Under the pieces are notes generated by a model. It was not told where the DNA came from, searched no databases, and worked only from the letters and a program-made list of their open reading frames with translations. The position numbers and the translations under genes are program-made. A stretch of DNA of 5,101 nucleotides from Streptosporangiaceae bacterium (GTDB taxonomy: Bacteria; Actinomycetota; Actinomycetes; Streptosporangiales; Streptosporangiaceae), in contig JASHTQ010000289.1 of NCBI GenBank assembly GCA_030040475.1, positions 1 to 5,101 of the forward strand, given 5' to 3'. Numbering within the stretch: the first letter of the stretch is position 1; every line of letters starts with the position of its first letter. Below, in pieces: positions 1 to 5,101 of this stretch.

Positions 1-137
1 GCCGGGTCCGGCTCCGCCTCACCCAGCCCATCTTCTGCGACCCGTACGCAAGGAACCGCGCCACCGGCGGCCTCATCCTCATCGACGAGGCCACCAACGC
101 GACCGTCGGCGCCGCGATGATCACCGAGGCCGGCTGA
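1..137 (+). CDS. cysN: Sulfate adenylyltransferase subunit 1 (CysN), C-terminal fragment
   Basis: Only the last 44 codons are in the window; the reading frame starts at position 3 and ends at TGA 135-137. The tail contains TQPIFCDPYARNRATG followed by LILIDEATNATVGAAMI, which I recognise as the conserved end of the EF-Tu-like third domain of CysN. CysN is the GTPase subunit that works with CysD to make adenosine 5'-phosphosulfate (APS) from sulfate and ATP in cytoplasmic sulfate assimilation. The G domain and its nucleotide motifs lie upstream, outside the window. The protein stops shortly after this motif, so there is no fused C-terminal APS kinase of the CysNC type. A CysD gene would be expected just upstream. 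The family call is confident, although the GTPase domain itself cannot be seen. Confidence 0.88.
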   Translation, partial: RVRLRLTQPIFCDPYARNRATGGLILIDEATNATVGAAMITEAG

Positions 138-160
138 CGGCACGGCTCCTGCGCGGCTTC

Positions 161-198
161 TGCCTGCTTCCGCCAGCCCTGCCTGCTTCCGCCAGCCC
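161..198. repeat. Perfect 19-bp tandem duplication
   Basis: The unit TGCCTGCTTCCGCCAGCCC occurs at 161-179 and again, without any mismatch, at 180-198. A degenerate, shortened third copy may follow (about 199-211). It lies in the gap after cysN and before the nested palindrome. No reading frame with a ribosome binding site covers it. It looks like a simple replication-slippage duplication; no function is evident. Confidence 0.9.
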
Positions 199-236
199 CG
201 CCTGCCCCGCCGGTCGCTCAGTCACCAGGCCCGGCG

Positions 237-288
237 GCAACGATGTAAGCCTGTGGCGGTTATAACCGCCACGTCCTTACATCGTTGC
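237..288. repeat. 52-bp nested palindrome (candidate operator or bidirectional terminator)
   Basis: Outer arms GCAACGATGTAAG (237-249) and CTTACATCGTTGC (276-288) are exact reverse complements. Inside them, after a 3-nt unmatched spacer on each side, sits a perfect 20-bp palindrome GTGGCGGTTATAACCGCCAC (253-272). All parts share one centre, between 262 and 263. The outer arms and the TTATAA core are AT-rich for this genome. As RNA it would fold into a long hairpin (13 bp, a 3x3 internal loop, then 8 bp with a UAUA loop), but no T-run follows on either side. It lies between cysN and the small gene at 372, so it could be an operator for that gene or a terminator for cysN. The structure is certain; the role is not. 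Confidence 0.85.
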
Positions 289-359
289 GGTCTGGACGGG
301 TCGGCCGGGGGGTCTACGGGTGCGAAGGGCGGTGGCGGGTGGGAGTGTTGGCGCCAGAG

Positions 360-364
360 AGGAG
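360..364 (+). promoter_or_regulatory. Ribosome binding site of the 68-aa protein gene
   Basis: AGGAG sits 7 nt before ATG 372. This is the best Shine-Dalgarno match in the window. It fixes the start at 372 rather than at the in-frame ATG 285, which lies inside the outer arm of the palindrome. Confidence 0.8.
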
Positions 365-371
365 ATCACCC

Positions 372-578
372 ATGGACATCGAGGCGCTTGCCGGCCTGCT
401 GCACGAGACCGCGGAGCATCACGGCAAGTTCGAGGCGGTCGCGCCGCCGCACAACTGGTGGGACTGGTACGCGGCGTACATGCACGCGCGCGAGGCCGGG
501 AGCGGTCCCGACCAGGCCGCCGCGGCCGCCAACCGCTACATGGCAGAGGTCAAGCACATCGTCGTGCCGTCCGGGTGA
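372..578 (+). CDS. Small His/Trp-rich protein of unknown function (68 aa)
   Basis: Begins MDIEALAGLLHETAEHHGKF and ends at TGA 576-578. An AGGAG ribosome binding site at 7-nt spacing supports the start. The central core is distinctive: HHGKFEAVAPPH (16-27), then NWWDWYAAYMHAR (28-40), then an alanine-rich helix with QAAAAANRYMAEV (48-60). It has six histidines and three tryptophans in 68 residues. No signal peptide, membrane segment or cysteine is present, so it is probably a small, mostly helical cytoplasmic protein. I recall similar HHG..E..AP.H.W.DWYA.Y cores in actinobacterial small proteins, some annotated as or attached to glyoxalase/bleomycin-resistance (VOC) proteins; that is memory, not a search, and no VOC fold could fit in 68 aa. 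It lies 86 nt downstream of the nested palindrome and 100 nt ahead of the peptidase. The gene is likely real; its function is unknown. Confidence 0.78.
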   Translation: MDIEALAGLLHETAEHHGKFEAVAPPHNWWDWYAAYMHAREAGSGPDQAAAAANRYMAEVKHIVVPSG

Positions 579-633
579 GTCCCGTCACGGGTCTGCGTGC
601 CGTCGCGCGGGCGTCACGTAACGCGCGCCTGGG

Positions 634-639
634 TATGGT
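634..639 (+). promoter_or_regulatory. Possible -10 box for the S9 peptidase gene
   Basis: TATGGT fits the TAnnnT pattern of actinobacterial housekeeping -10 boxes and lies about 40 nt before the peptidase start. No good -35 hexamer lies 16-18 nt upstream; that position is occupied by an imperfect palindrome around ACGT (611-624). Transcription would start near 646. This is a weak prediction. Confidence 0.35.
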
Positions 640-668
640 GCGAATTGCGGCTTATCGACACCGAAACC

Positions 669-673
669 GGGAG
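669..673 (+). promoter_or_regulatory. Ribosome binding site choosing the peptidase start
   Basis: GGGAG lies 5 nt before GTG 679. The other in-frame GTG, at 673, overlaps this motif and has no Shine-Dalgarno of its own, so 679 is the better start. Confidence 0.55.
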
Positions 674-678
674 TGAAT

Positions 679-2763
679 GTGAGCGCTGACTGGGCGGCCG
701 GAAGCGGGACCACGACACGATTCCATGACCTGGGCGATTTCGTGGCGATACCCCGGATCGGCTCGCTGCGGCTCTCGCCGGACGGAAGCTGGCTGGCGGC
801 GGCCGTCCAGACCCTGAGCGCCGACGGCAAGAAGTACCTGACCAGCGTGTGGCGGATCGACCCGCGGGGAGGCCCGGCCCGCCGGCTGACCAGGTCCGCG
901 GAGGGCGAGGCCGGCCCGCGCTTCCTGCCGGACGGGTCGCTGCTGTTCACCTCCAAGCGGCCGGATCCCGGCGTCGACAAGGCGCGGCAGGACGGCACGG
1001 CTCCCGACGTCGCCGCGCTGTGGCTGCTGCCGGCCGGCGAGGGCGAGGCCAGGCCGGTCGTCAGGCTGCCCGGCGGGATCGCCGCCGCGGAGGTCGCCGG
1101 CCTGGCCGGCGCCATCGTCGTCACCTCGCCGGTGCTGCCGTCGGCCGGCGGCACGGAGGACACGGACAGCGGCGCGGACGACGCGCGGCTGCGCAAGGAG
1201 CGCGCGGACGCCGGGGTGACGGCCATCTTGCACGAGTCCTCGCCGATCCGGTTCTGGGATCACGACCTCGGCCCGGACCAGCTCAGGCTGTTCGCCGTCG
1301 AGCCCCCGGGGGAAGACACGGCCGCCGGGCTGCGGGACCTGACGCCGGAGCCCGGGCGGGCGCTCGATGACCAGGCGTTCGAGCTGACCCCGGACGGGAC
1401 GTCGGTGCTGACCGGATGGTGGCTGTGGAACCCCGCGGGCCAGTCGCATTCGGAACTCGTGACGATCGACGTGGCCACCGGGAAGCGCCGGGTCCTGCTC
1501 AGCGCGCCCGAGTTCAACTTCTCCGGCCCCCGGGTCTCGCCCGACGGGCGGTTCGTCGTCTGCCAGCGCGAGACCCGCGGCACCGCGGAGCGCCCGCTCG
1601 ACATCACGCTCGTGCTGCTCGGCATCAACGGCGCGGACTCGTCCGGCGGGTCAGAACGTGACCTGCTGCCCGGCCTGGACCGCTGGCCGCTGGAGCCGAC
1701 CTGGTCGGGTGATTCCCGCGAGGTGTACTTCGTCGCCGACGACGACGGCAGGCGGCCGGTATTCCGGGTCGACGTGGCCAGCGGCGCCGTCACCCGCGTC
1801 ACCGGCGACGGCGCGTACTCCGACCTGAGCCTCAGCCCCGACGGCCGGTACCTGTACGCGCTGCGCGCCGCGGTCGGCTCGCCGCCCACCCCGGTCCGCA
1901 TCGACCTGGACGGTGCGGCCGGCCCGACCGCCCTCGAGTGCCCGGGCGTCCCGCTCGCCGTGCCGGGGCGGGTCGAGGAGGTGCAGGCCGCCGCCGAGGA
2001 CGGGCAGCGGATCCGCGGCTGGCTCGTGCTGCCGTCCTCGGCGTCGGCCGACAGCCCCGCGCCGCTGCTGCTGTGGGTGCACGGCGGGCCGATGAGCAGC
2101 TGGAATTCGTGGTCGTGGCGATGGAATCCGTGGCTGATGGCCGCCCGCGGCTACGCCGTGCTGCTGCCGGATCCGGCCCTTTCCACCGGATACGGCCAGG
2201 AATTCATCGCCCGCGCCCACCGCGAGTGGGGGGCGCGGCCGTATGCGGATGTCATCGCGGTGACCGACGCCGTGGTGGCCAGGCCGGACATCGACGCGGG
2301 CCGGGTCGCGATGATGGGCGGCTCCTACGGCGGATACATGGCGAACTGGATGGCGGGCCACACCGACCGCTTCAAGGCGATCGTGAGCCACGCCGGGCTG
2401 TGGGCGCTTGACCAGATGTTCGGCACCACGGACCACCCGATGTTCTGGCGGCCGCAGTTCGGCGATCCGCTGCGCAACCCGGAGATGTACGAGCTGAACT
2501 CGCCGCACCGGCACATCGGCCAGATCCGCACGCCGATGCTCGTCATCCACGGCAACAAGGACTACCGGGTCCCGGTGGGCGAGGCACTGCGGCTGTGGTG
2601 GGACCTGTCCAGGCACGGCGCGGATGCCAAGTTCCTCTACTTCCCGGACGAGAACCACTGGATCCTGACCCCGGGCAACGCGCGGATCTGGTACGAGACC
2701 GTGTTCGCGTTCCTCGCCCAGCATGTCCTCGACCAGCCCTGGCAGCGGCCACCATTGTTGTGA
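679..2763 (+). CDS. S9 family serine peptidase (prolyl oligopeptidase / acylaminoacyl-peptidase type)
   Basis: A 694-aa protein from GTG 679 (696 aa from GTG 673). The N-terminal ~400 residues carry WD40-like/PD40 propeller blades, seen as repeated SPDG-type motifs ([38 protein letters not shown]), and a typical S9C-like RFWDHDLGP segment. The C-terminal alpha/beta hydrolase domain has HGGP (about 468-471, oxyanion hole), the nucleophile in [11 protein letters not shown] (Ser549), Asp628 in GNKDYRVP and His660 in DENHW, so the catalytic triad is complete. In this family the propeller admits only peptides or small unfolded substrates, which are cleaved in the cytoplasm as oligopeptides, dipeptides or acyl-amino acids; the exact specificity cannot be read here. 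There is no signal peptide or membrane segment. Length is normal for the family. The stop codon is 19 nt before the menG ATG, suggesting co-transcription. Confidence 0.93.
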   Translation: MSADWAAGSGTTTRFHDLGDFVAIPRIGSLRLSPDGSWLAAAVQTLSADGKKYLTSVWRIDPRGGPARRLTRSAEGEAGPRFLPDGSLLFTSKRPDPGVDKARQDGTAPDVAALWLLPAGEGEARPVVRLPGGIAAAEVAGLAGAIVVTSPVLPSAGGTEDTDSGADDARLRKERADAGVTAILHESSPIRFWDHDLGPDQLRLFAVEPPGEDTAAGLRDLTPEPGRALDDQAFELTPDGTSVLTGWWLWNPAGQSHSELVTIDVATGKRRVLLSAPEFNFSGPRVSPDGRFVVCQRETRGTAERPLDITLVLLGINGADSSGGSERDLLPGLDRWPLEPTWSGDSREVYFVADDDGRRPVFRVDVASGAVTRVTGDGAYSDLSLSPDGRYLYALRAAVGSPPTPVRIDLDGAAGPTALECPGVPLAVPGRVEEVQAAAEDGQRIRGWLVLPSSASADSPAPLLLWVHGGPMSSWNSWSWRWNPWLMAARGYAVLLPDPALSTGYGQEFIARAHREWGARPYADVIAVTDAVVARPDIDAGRVAMMGGSYGGYMANWMAGHTDRFKAIVSHAGLWALDQMFGTTDHPMFWRPQFGDPLRNPEMYELNSPHRHIGQIRTPMLVIHGNKDYRVPVGEALRLWWDLSRHGADAKFLYFPDENHWILTPGNARIWYETVFAFLAQHVLDQPWQRPPLL

Positions 2764-2779
2764 TCACCGTAGGGTGATC
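2762..2779 (+). promoter_or_regulatory. Hairpin over the peptidase stop and the menG start region
   Basis: GATCACC (2762-2768) and GGTGATC (2773-2779) are exact reverse complements around a 4-nt GTAG loop. The 5' arm includes the last two bases of the peptidase TGA, and the 3' arm covers most of the AGGG that could serve as the menG Shine-Dalgarno. A ribosome finishing the peptidase would open it, which would couple the two genes translationally. The pairing is certain; the regulatory role is inferred. Confidence 0.5.
2770..2775 (+). promoter_or_regulatory. Candidate leaderless -10 box for menG
   Basis: TAGGGT fits the actinobacterial -10 consensus TAnnnT and ends 7 nt before the A of ATG 2783. 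That is the spacing seen when transcription begins at the start codon itself. No convincing -35 hexamer lies 17-18 nt upstream. The same bases can be read as a Shine-Dalgarno (AGGG, 8 nt from ATG), so the two readings compete. Confidence 0.45.
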
Positions 2780-2782
2780 GCT

Positions 2783-3541
2783 ATGAGCGAGGAGGGAAGG
2801 ACGCGCCGCAAAAGCGCCCCGGAGGCGAGCGGGGCTAACAGAGCCGACCTCGACAAGCGCCCGGTCGACGTCGCCGCGATGTTTGATGCCATCGCCGGGC
2901 GCTATGACCTGCTGAACGACATCCTGTCCGCGGGCCAGGTCAGGCTGTGGCGGCGCGCGGTGGCGCGGATCGTCCGGGCGGCCCCCGGCGACCGCGTGCT
3001 CGACCTCGCGGCCGGCACGGGGACCTCCTCGCTGACCTTCACCGCCGCCGGCGCCGACTGCGTGGCCTGCGATTTCTCCCTCGGCATGCTGCAACAGGGC
3101 AAGTCCAGGCGGGGGATCGTCGGCCCCGGGCGACTGAGCTTCGTCGCGGGCGACGGGCTCCGGCTGCCGTTCCGGGACGAGGCGTTCGACGTGGTGACGA
3201 TCTCGTTCGGGCTGCGGAACGTGGCCAGCCCCGCCGCGGCGCTGGCCGAGATGCGCCGGGTGACCCGGCCCGGCGGGCGGCTCGTGGTGTGCGAGTTCAG
3301 CACGATCACCGTGTCCGCGCTGGATAAGCTGTACCGGCGTTACCTGATCGACGTCCTGCCCGCGATCGCGCGAAGGACGGCCCGCAATCCCGAGGCGTAC
3401 GAGTACCTCGCCGAGTCGATCGCGGACTGGCCGGATCAGGCCGAACTGGCCGACATGATCGAGGCGGCAGGCTGGTCGGCCGTCCGCTGGCGCGACCTGA
3501 GCGCGGGCGTGGTCGCGGTGCACGTCGGCCGGCGGCGCTGA
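2783..3541 (+). CDS. menG: Demethylmenaquinone methyltransferase (MenG/UbiE)
   Basis: This 252-aa SAM-dependent class I methyltransferase transfers the C-methyl group to demethylmenaquinone, the last ring-modifying step of menaquinone synthesis, at the inner face of the membrane. Family features in order are: [18 protein letters not shown] (about 34-51); SAM motif I DLAAGTG (74-80); DFSLGM (97-102); GDGLRLPF (123-130) and FGLRNV (142-147), typical of UbiE/MenG; then [12 protein letters not shown] (162-173). The first UbiE signature deviates: the usual Met after YDx is Leu and the usual His before xxW is Val. An N-terminal basic tail of about 25 residues precedes the domain. ATG 2783 was chosen because the frame upstream runs back into the peptidase gene and encodes an unlikely Cys/His-rich stretch; GTG 2774 is an alternative. 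Its neighbours, a prenyl reductase and nuoA, favour menaquinone over ubiquinone, in keeping with an actinobacterium. Confidence 0.92.
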   Translation: MSEEGRTRRKSAPEASGANRADLDKRPVDVAAMFDAIAGRYDLLNDILSAGQVRLWRRAVARIVRAAPGDRVLDLAAGTGTSSLTFTAAGADCVACDFSLGMLQQGKSRRGIVGPGRLSFVAGDGLRLPFRDEAFDVVTISFGLRNVASPAAALAEMRRVTRPGGRLVVCEFSTITVSALDKLYRRYLIDVLPAIARRTARNPEAYEYLAESIADWPDQAELADMIEAAGWSAVRWRDLSAGVVAVHVGRRR

Positions 3542-3593
3542 GGCGGCGGCAGGCCCGCATTGACCCGACGCGGGGCGCCGGCCCTCGCGGGTC

Positions 3594-3599
3594 TAGGAT
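3594..3599 (+). promoter_or_regulatory. -10 box of the prenyl reductase promoter
   Basis: TAGGAT is a strong actinobacterial SigA-type -10 match in the 108-nt gap after menG. Transcription would start near 3606, a few bases before the Rex-type palindrome. No good -35 is seen at 17-18 nt. The ten-base context CTAGGATAAG recurs before nuoA at 4974-4983. Confidence 0.6.
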
Positions 3600-3610
3600 A
3601 AGTAAAGAGA

Positions 3611-3628
3611 TTGTGAAGCGGTTCACAA
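3611..3628. promoter_or_regulatory. Rex operator (redox-sensing repressor site)
   Basis: TTGTGAAGCGGTTCACAA has perfect 7-bp inverted arms around a 4-bp spacer. It matches the known Rex consensus TTGTGAANNNNTTCACAA at every fixed position. Rex is a repressor that binds DNA when NADH/NAD+ is low and leaves when NADH rises, for example under oxygen limitation. The site starts about 12 nt after the TAGGAT box, so bound Rex would cover roughly +5 to +22 and block initiation. It is the only such site in the window. In Streptomyces, Rex is known to control cyd, nuo and heme genes, which suits the nuoA neighbour here. Confidence 0.87.
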
Positions 3629-3636
3629 GAAATGCC

Positions 3637-3640
3637 AGGA
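3637..3640 (+). promoter_or_regulatory. Ribosome binding site choosing the reductase start
   Basis: AGGA lies 9 nt before GTG 3650. The in-frame ATG at 3632 is preceded by the Rex palindrome and has no Shine-Dalgarno. This favours GTG 3650, with a start of VTEHDS rather than MPGSDQ. Confidence 0.55.
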
Positions 3641-3649
3641 TCTGACCAA

Positions 3650-4954
3650 GTGACCGAGCACGACAGCCCCATCTCGCGGCCCATCTCCCAGCCCTCCGCC
3701 CGGCCTGCCGACGCGGATGTCATCGTCGTGGGCGCCGGGCCGGCCGGCTCGACGACCGCCTTTTACCTTGCCCAGGCCGGGCTCGACGTCCTGGTGCTGG
3801 AGAAGTCGCGGTTCCCGCGGGAGAAGGTGTGCGGTGACGGCCTGACACCGCGCGCGGTCAAGGCGCTGGTGGCCATGGGCATCAGCGTCGGCGAGCAGGA
3901 CGGCTGGGTGCGGAACAAGGGCCTGCGCGTCATCGGCGCGGGCAAGCGGATGGAGCTGGCCTGGCCCGAGCTGGCCAGCTATCCCGGCTACGGGCTGGTC
4001 CGCGGGCGCACCGACCTGGACCAGACCCTGGCCCGCCGCGCGGAGAAGGTCGGCGCGCGGCTGCAGGAGGGCGTCACCGTCACCGGGCCCGTCCTGCACG
4101 AGCGGACCGGCCGGATCATCGGGGTGACCGCCAGGCCGGACGGAGCGGGCGAGCGCGCCTACCACGCGCGCGTCATCGTGGCCGCGGACGGCAACTCATC
4201 CCGGCTGTCGGTGGCGATGGGGCTGCACAAGCGGGTCGACAGGCCGCTCGGCGTGGCCGTGCGGACCTACTACACAACGCCGCGGCACGACGACGACTAC
4301 CTGGAGTCCTGGCTCGACCTGTGGGACGGCGACCGGCTGCTGCCCGGTTACGGCTGGATCTTCGGCATGGGCGACGGGACCTCCAACGTGGGCCTCGGCC
4401 TGCTGAACACCAGCGCGGCGTTCGGCCACACCGACTATCACGCGCTGCTGCGCCGGTGGCTGAAGGGCATGCCGGCCGAGTGGGGGTTCACCGAGGAGAA
4501 CCGCACCCAGCCGATCCGGGGCGCGGCACTGCCGATGGGCTTCAACAGGACACCGTGCTACCACGACGGGCTGCTGCTTGTCGGGGACGCCGGCGGCATG
4601 GTGAACCCGTTCAACGGCGAGGGCATCGCCTACGCGATGGAATCGGGCGAGATCCTGGCGCGGACGATCGTCCAGGCGCTGGCCAGGGCGCGGCGGGCGG
4701 AGACCGAACGGGTGCTGGCGGGATATCCGCAGGCGCTGGCCGACGCCTACGGCGGCTACTACGCCCTCGGCCGCGTGTTCGTGAAGCTGATCGGCCGGCC
4801 TGGGCTGATGCGCTTCGCCACCAGGCACAGCATGTCGCGCCCGGCGCTGATGCGGTTCGCGCTCAAGCTGCTCGCCAACCTGACCGATCCGGGTGGAGAC
4901 GCGGCAGACCGGCTGGTCAACGGCCTGACCAAACTCGCACCAAACCCTGAGTGA
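3650..4954 (+). CDS. Geranylgeranyl reductase family flavoprotein, probable menaquinone side-chain reductase (MenJ-like)
   Basis: A 434-aa protein from GTG 3650 (440 aa from ATG 3632). A Pro/Ser-rich leader of about 20 residues precedes the Rossmann FAD motif VIVVGAGPAGS (G28-x-G30-xx-G33), with the ribose-binding acid at Glu51 in LVLEK. Next comes the family hallmark FPREKVCGDGLTPRAV (about 55-70, Cys61). VAADGNSS and GDAGGMVNPFNGEGIAYAMESG (Asp313 contacting FAD) complete the geranylgeranyl-reductase/PHBH-like fold. Such enzymes use reduced flavin to hydrogenate isoprenoid double bonds. Position between menG and nuoA points to partial saturation of the menaquinone tail, as done by mycobacterial MenJ (Rv0561c), which also lies near menG (Rv0558). 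There is no clear transmembrane segment; peripheral membrane association is likely. It has its own promoter with a Rex operator. Reduction of another polyprenyl lipid is the main alternative. Confidence 0.88.
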   Translation: MTEHDSPISRPISQPSARPADADVIVVGAGPAGSTTAFYLAQAGLDVLVLEKSRFPREKVCGDGLTPRAVKALVAMGISVGEQDGWVRNKGLRVIGAGKRMELAWPELASYPGYGLVRGRTDLDQTLARRAEKVGARLQEGVTVTGPVLHERTGRIIGVTARPDGAGERAYHARVIVAADGNSSRLSVAMGLHKRVDRPLGVAVRTYYTTPRHDDDYLESWLDLWDGDRLLPGYGWIFGMGDGTSNVGLGLLNTSAAFGHTDYHALLRRWLKGMPAEWGFTEENRTQPIRGAALPMGFNRTPCYHDGLLLVGDAGGMVNPFNGEGIAYAMESGEILARTIVQALARARRAETERVLAGYPQALADAYGGYYALGRVFVKLIGRPGLMRFATRHSMSRPALMRFALKLLANLTDPGGDAADRLVNGLTKLAPNPE

Positions 4955-4974
4955 GGGGTCATGCAGGCAGTCCC

Positions 4975-4980
4975 TAGGAT
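4975..4980 (+). promoter_or_regulatory. -10 box of a nuoA promoter
   Basis: TAGGAT lies 39 nt before the nuoA ATG in the same CTAGGATAAG context as the promoter at 3594. A weak -35-like GTGAGG (4951-4956) is 18 nt upstream and overlaps the reductase stop codon. Transcription would start near 4987. No Rex-like palindrome accompanies this copy within the window. Confidence 0.55.
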
Positions 4981-5001
4981 AAGCAGTTGGCATCCGGAGC
5001 A

Positions 5002-5010
5002 GGGAGGGAG
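5002..5010 (+). promoter_or_regulatory. Ribosome binding site of nuoA
   Basis: GGGAGGGAG, a double purine-rich Shine-Dalgarno, ends 9 nt before ATG 5020 and supports that start. Confidence 0.65.
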
Positions 5011-5019
5011 CGAGCATCG

Positions 5020-5101
5020 ATGAGACTGTACGTTCCGATCTTCGTGCTGGCCGTGCTCGCGCTCGGGTTCGCGGCCTTCTCGGTCACCTTCGGCGCGATC
5101 G
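5020..5101 (+). CDS. nuoA: NADH-quinone oxidoreductase subunit A (NuoA), N-terminal fragment
   Basis: Only the first 27 codons are present before the window ends: MRLYVPIFVLAVLALGFAAF then SVTFGAI. This is a hydrophobic first membrane helix with the short Y-x-P-I start typical of actinobacterial NuoA (full length usually about 120 aa with three helices). NuoA is a small membrane subunit of complex I at the junction with the peripheral arm, near the quinone site. In actinobacteria nuoA usually opens the nuoA-N operon, and finding it directly after menG and a prenyl reductase fits that context. The GPx and ECG motifs that would confirm it lie beyond the window, so the call rests on the N-terminus and the neighbours. 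Confidence 0.75.
   Translation, partial: MRLYVPIFVLAVLALGFAAFSVTFGAI

Noticed and set aside
243..282. TGTAAG/CTTACA arms as a single LacI-type or catabolite-control operator
   Set aside because: The half-sites resemble such operators, but they are separated by more than 20 bp, whereas LacI-family dimers need them adjacent.
253..621. Plus-strand 122-codon frame overlapping the small gene
   Set aside because: It starts inside the palindrome core, has no Shine-Dalgarno and gives Arg/Pro/Thr-rich low-complexity protein. The 372 frame has a clear AGGAG and a structured core.
585..1449. Two overlapping minus-strand frames opposite the peptidase N-terminus
   Set aside because: Shadow frames of GC-rich coding sequence, not supported by ribosome binding sites or domains.
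1651..2724. Minus-strand open frame of 357 codons opposite the peptidase
   Set aside because: It mirrors the third-position GC of the + strand gene, has Arg/Pro/Gly/His-rich low-complexity translation and no recognisable domain, while the + strand shows a full catalytic triad.
2723..2782. Upstream extension of menG into the peptidase gene
   Set aside because: The extra 20 residues (Cys/His-rich) do not resemble any MenG N-terminus, and the frame overlaps the peptidase end. ATG 2783 has a better signal.
2543..3523. Minus-strand open frame of 326 codons across the peptidase end and menG
   Set aside because: It overlaps two well-supported genes and its translation is compositionally biased with no family motif.
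3560..3565. TTGACC as the -35 of the reductase promoter
   Set aside because: It is 28 nt from TAGGAT 3594-3599, far beyond the 16-19 nt that sigma-A type promoters allow, and nothing at the right distance downstream looks like a -10.
3572..3585. GGGG/CCCT hairpin as a terminator after menG
   Set aside because: The stem is only 3-4 bp with a 6-nt loop and no T-run follows; the bases lie in GC-rich sequence where such pairing is expected.
4945..4957. CCCT/AGGG hairpin at the end of the reductase gene as a terminator
   Set aside because: Only 4 bp, no T-run, and it overlaps the stop codon; read-through into nuoA is more likely.

Overview
The window is very GC-rich, with strong G/C preference at third codon positions, GTG starts and TAGGAT-type -10 boxes. 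Together with the gene content (a menaquinone methyltransferase, a menaquinone-type prenyl reductase and nuoA) this points to a Gram-positive actinobacterium. The genus cannot be read from the sequence. All genes supported here are on the + strand; the long minus-strand frames are shadows of high-GC coding sequence.

Layout: (1) 1-137 is the C-terminus of CysN, the GTPase subunit of ATP sulfurylase. (2) 138-371 has no gene. It holds a 19-bp perfect tandem duplication (161-198) and a conspicuous 52-bp nested palindrome (237-288). (3) 372-578 encodes a 68-aa His/Trp-rich protein with an excellent ribosome binding site. (4) About 679-2763 is an S9 (prolyl oligopeptidase) family serine peptidase with a beta-propeller and an intact catalytic triad. 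(5) 2783-3541 is MenG/UbiE, demethylmenaquinone methyltransferase, starting 19 nt after the peptidase stop. (6) 3542-3649 is a regulatory gap with a TAGGAT -10 box followed by a perfect Rex-type operator, TTGTGAA-GCGG-TTCACAA. (7) About 3650-4954 is a geranylgeranyl-reductase family flavoprotein, most likely a MenJ-type menaquinone side-chain reductase. (8) 5020 to the window end is the start of nuoA, presumably the first gene of the complex I operon.

The right half reads as a respiratory module: MenG finishes menaquinone, the flavoprotein reductase probably saturates part of its isoprenoid tail, and NuoA belongs to the NADH dehydrogenase that reduces it. The Rex box links the reductase, and possibly nuo by read-through, to the NADH/NAD+ ratio. 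The left half is less connected: the end of a sulfate-assimilation locus, an uncharacterised small protein and a cytoplasmic peptidase.

No mobile element, CRISPR array, tRNA or rRNA is visible. No wholly new multi-gene system is evident. The least explained items are the nested palindrome with its small-protein gene, the Rex control of quinone tail reduction, and the start of menG, which can be read either as a leaderless promoter or as a hairpin-coupled start.
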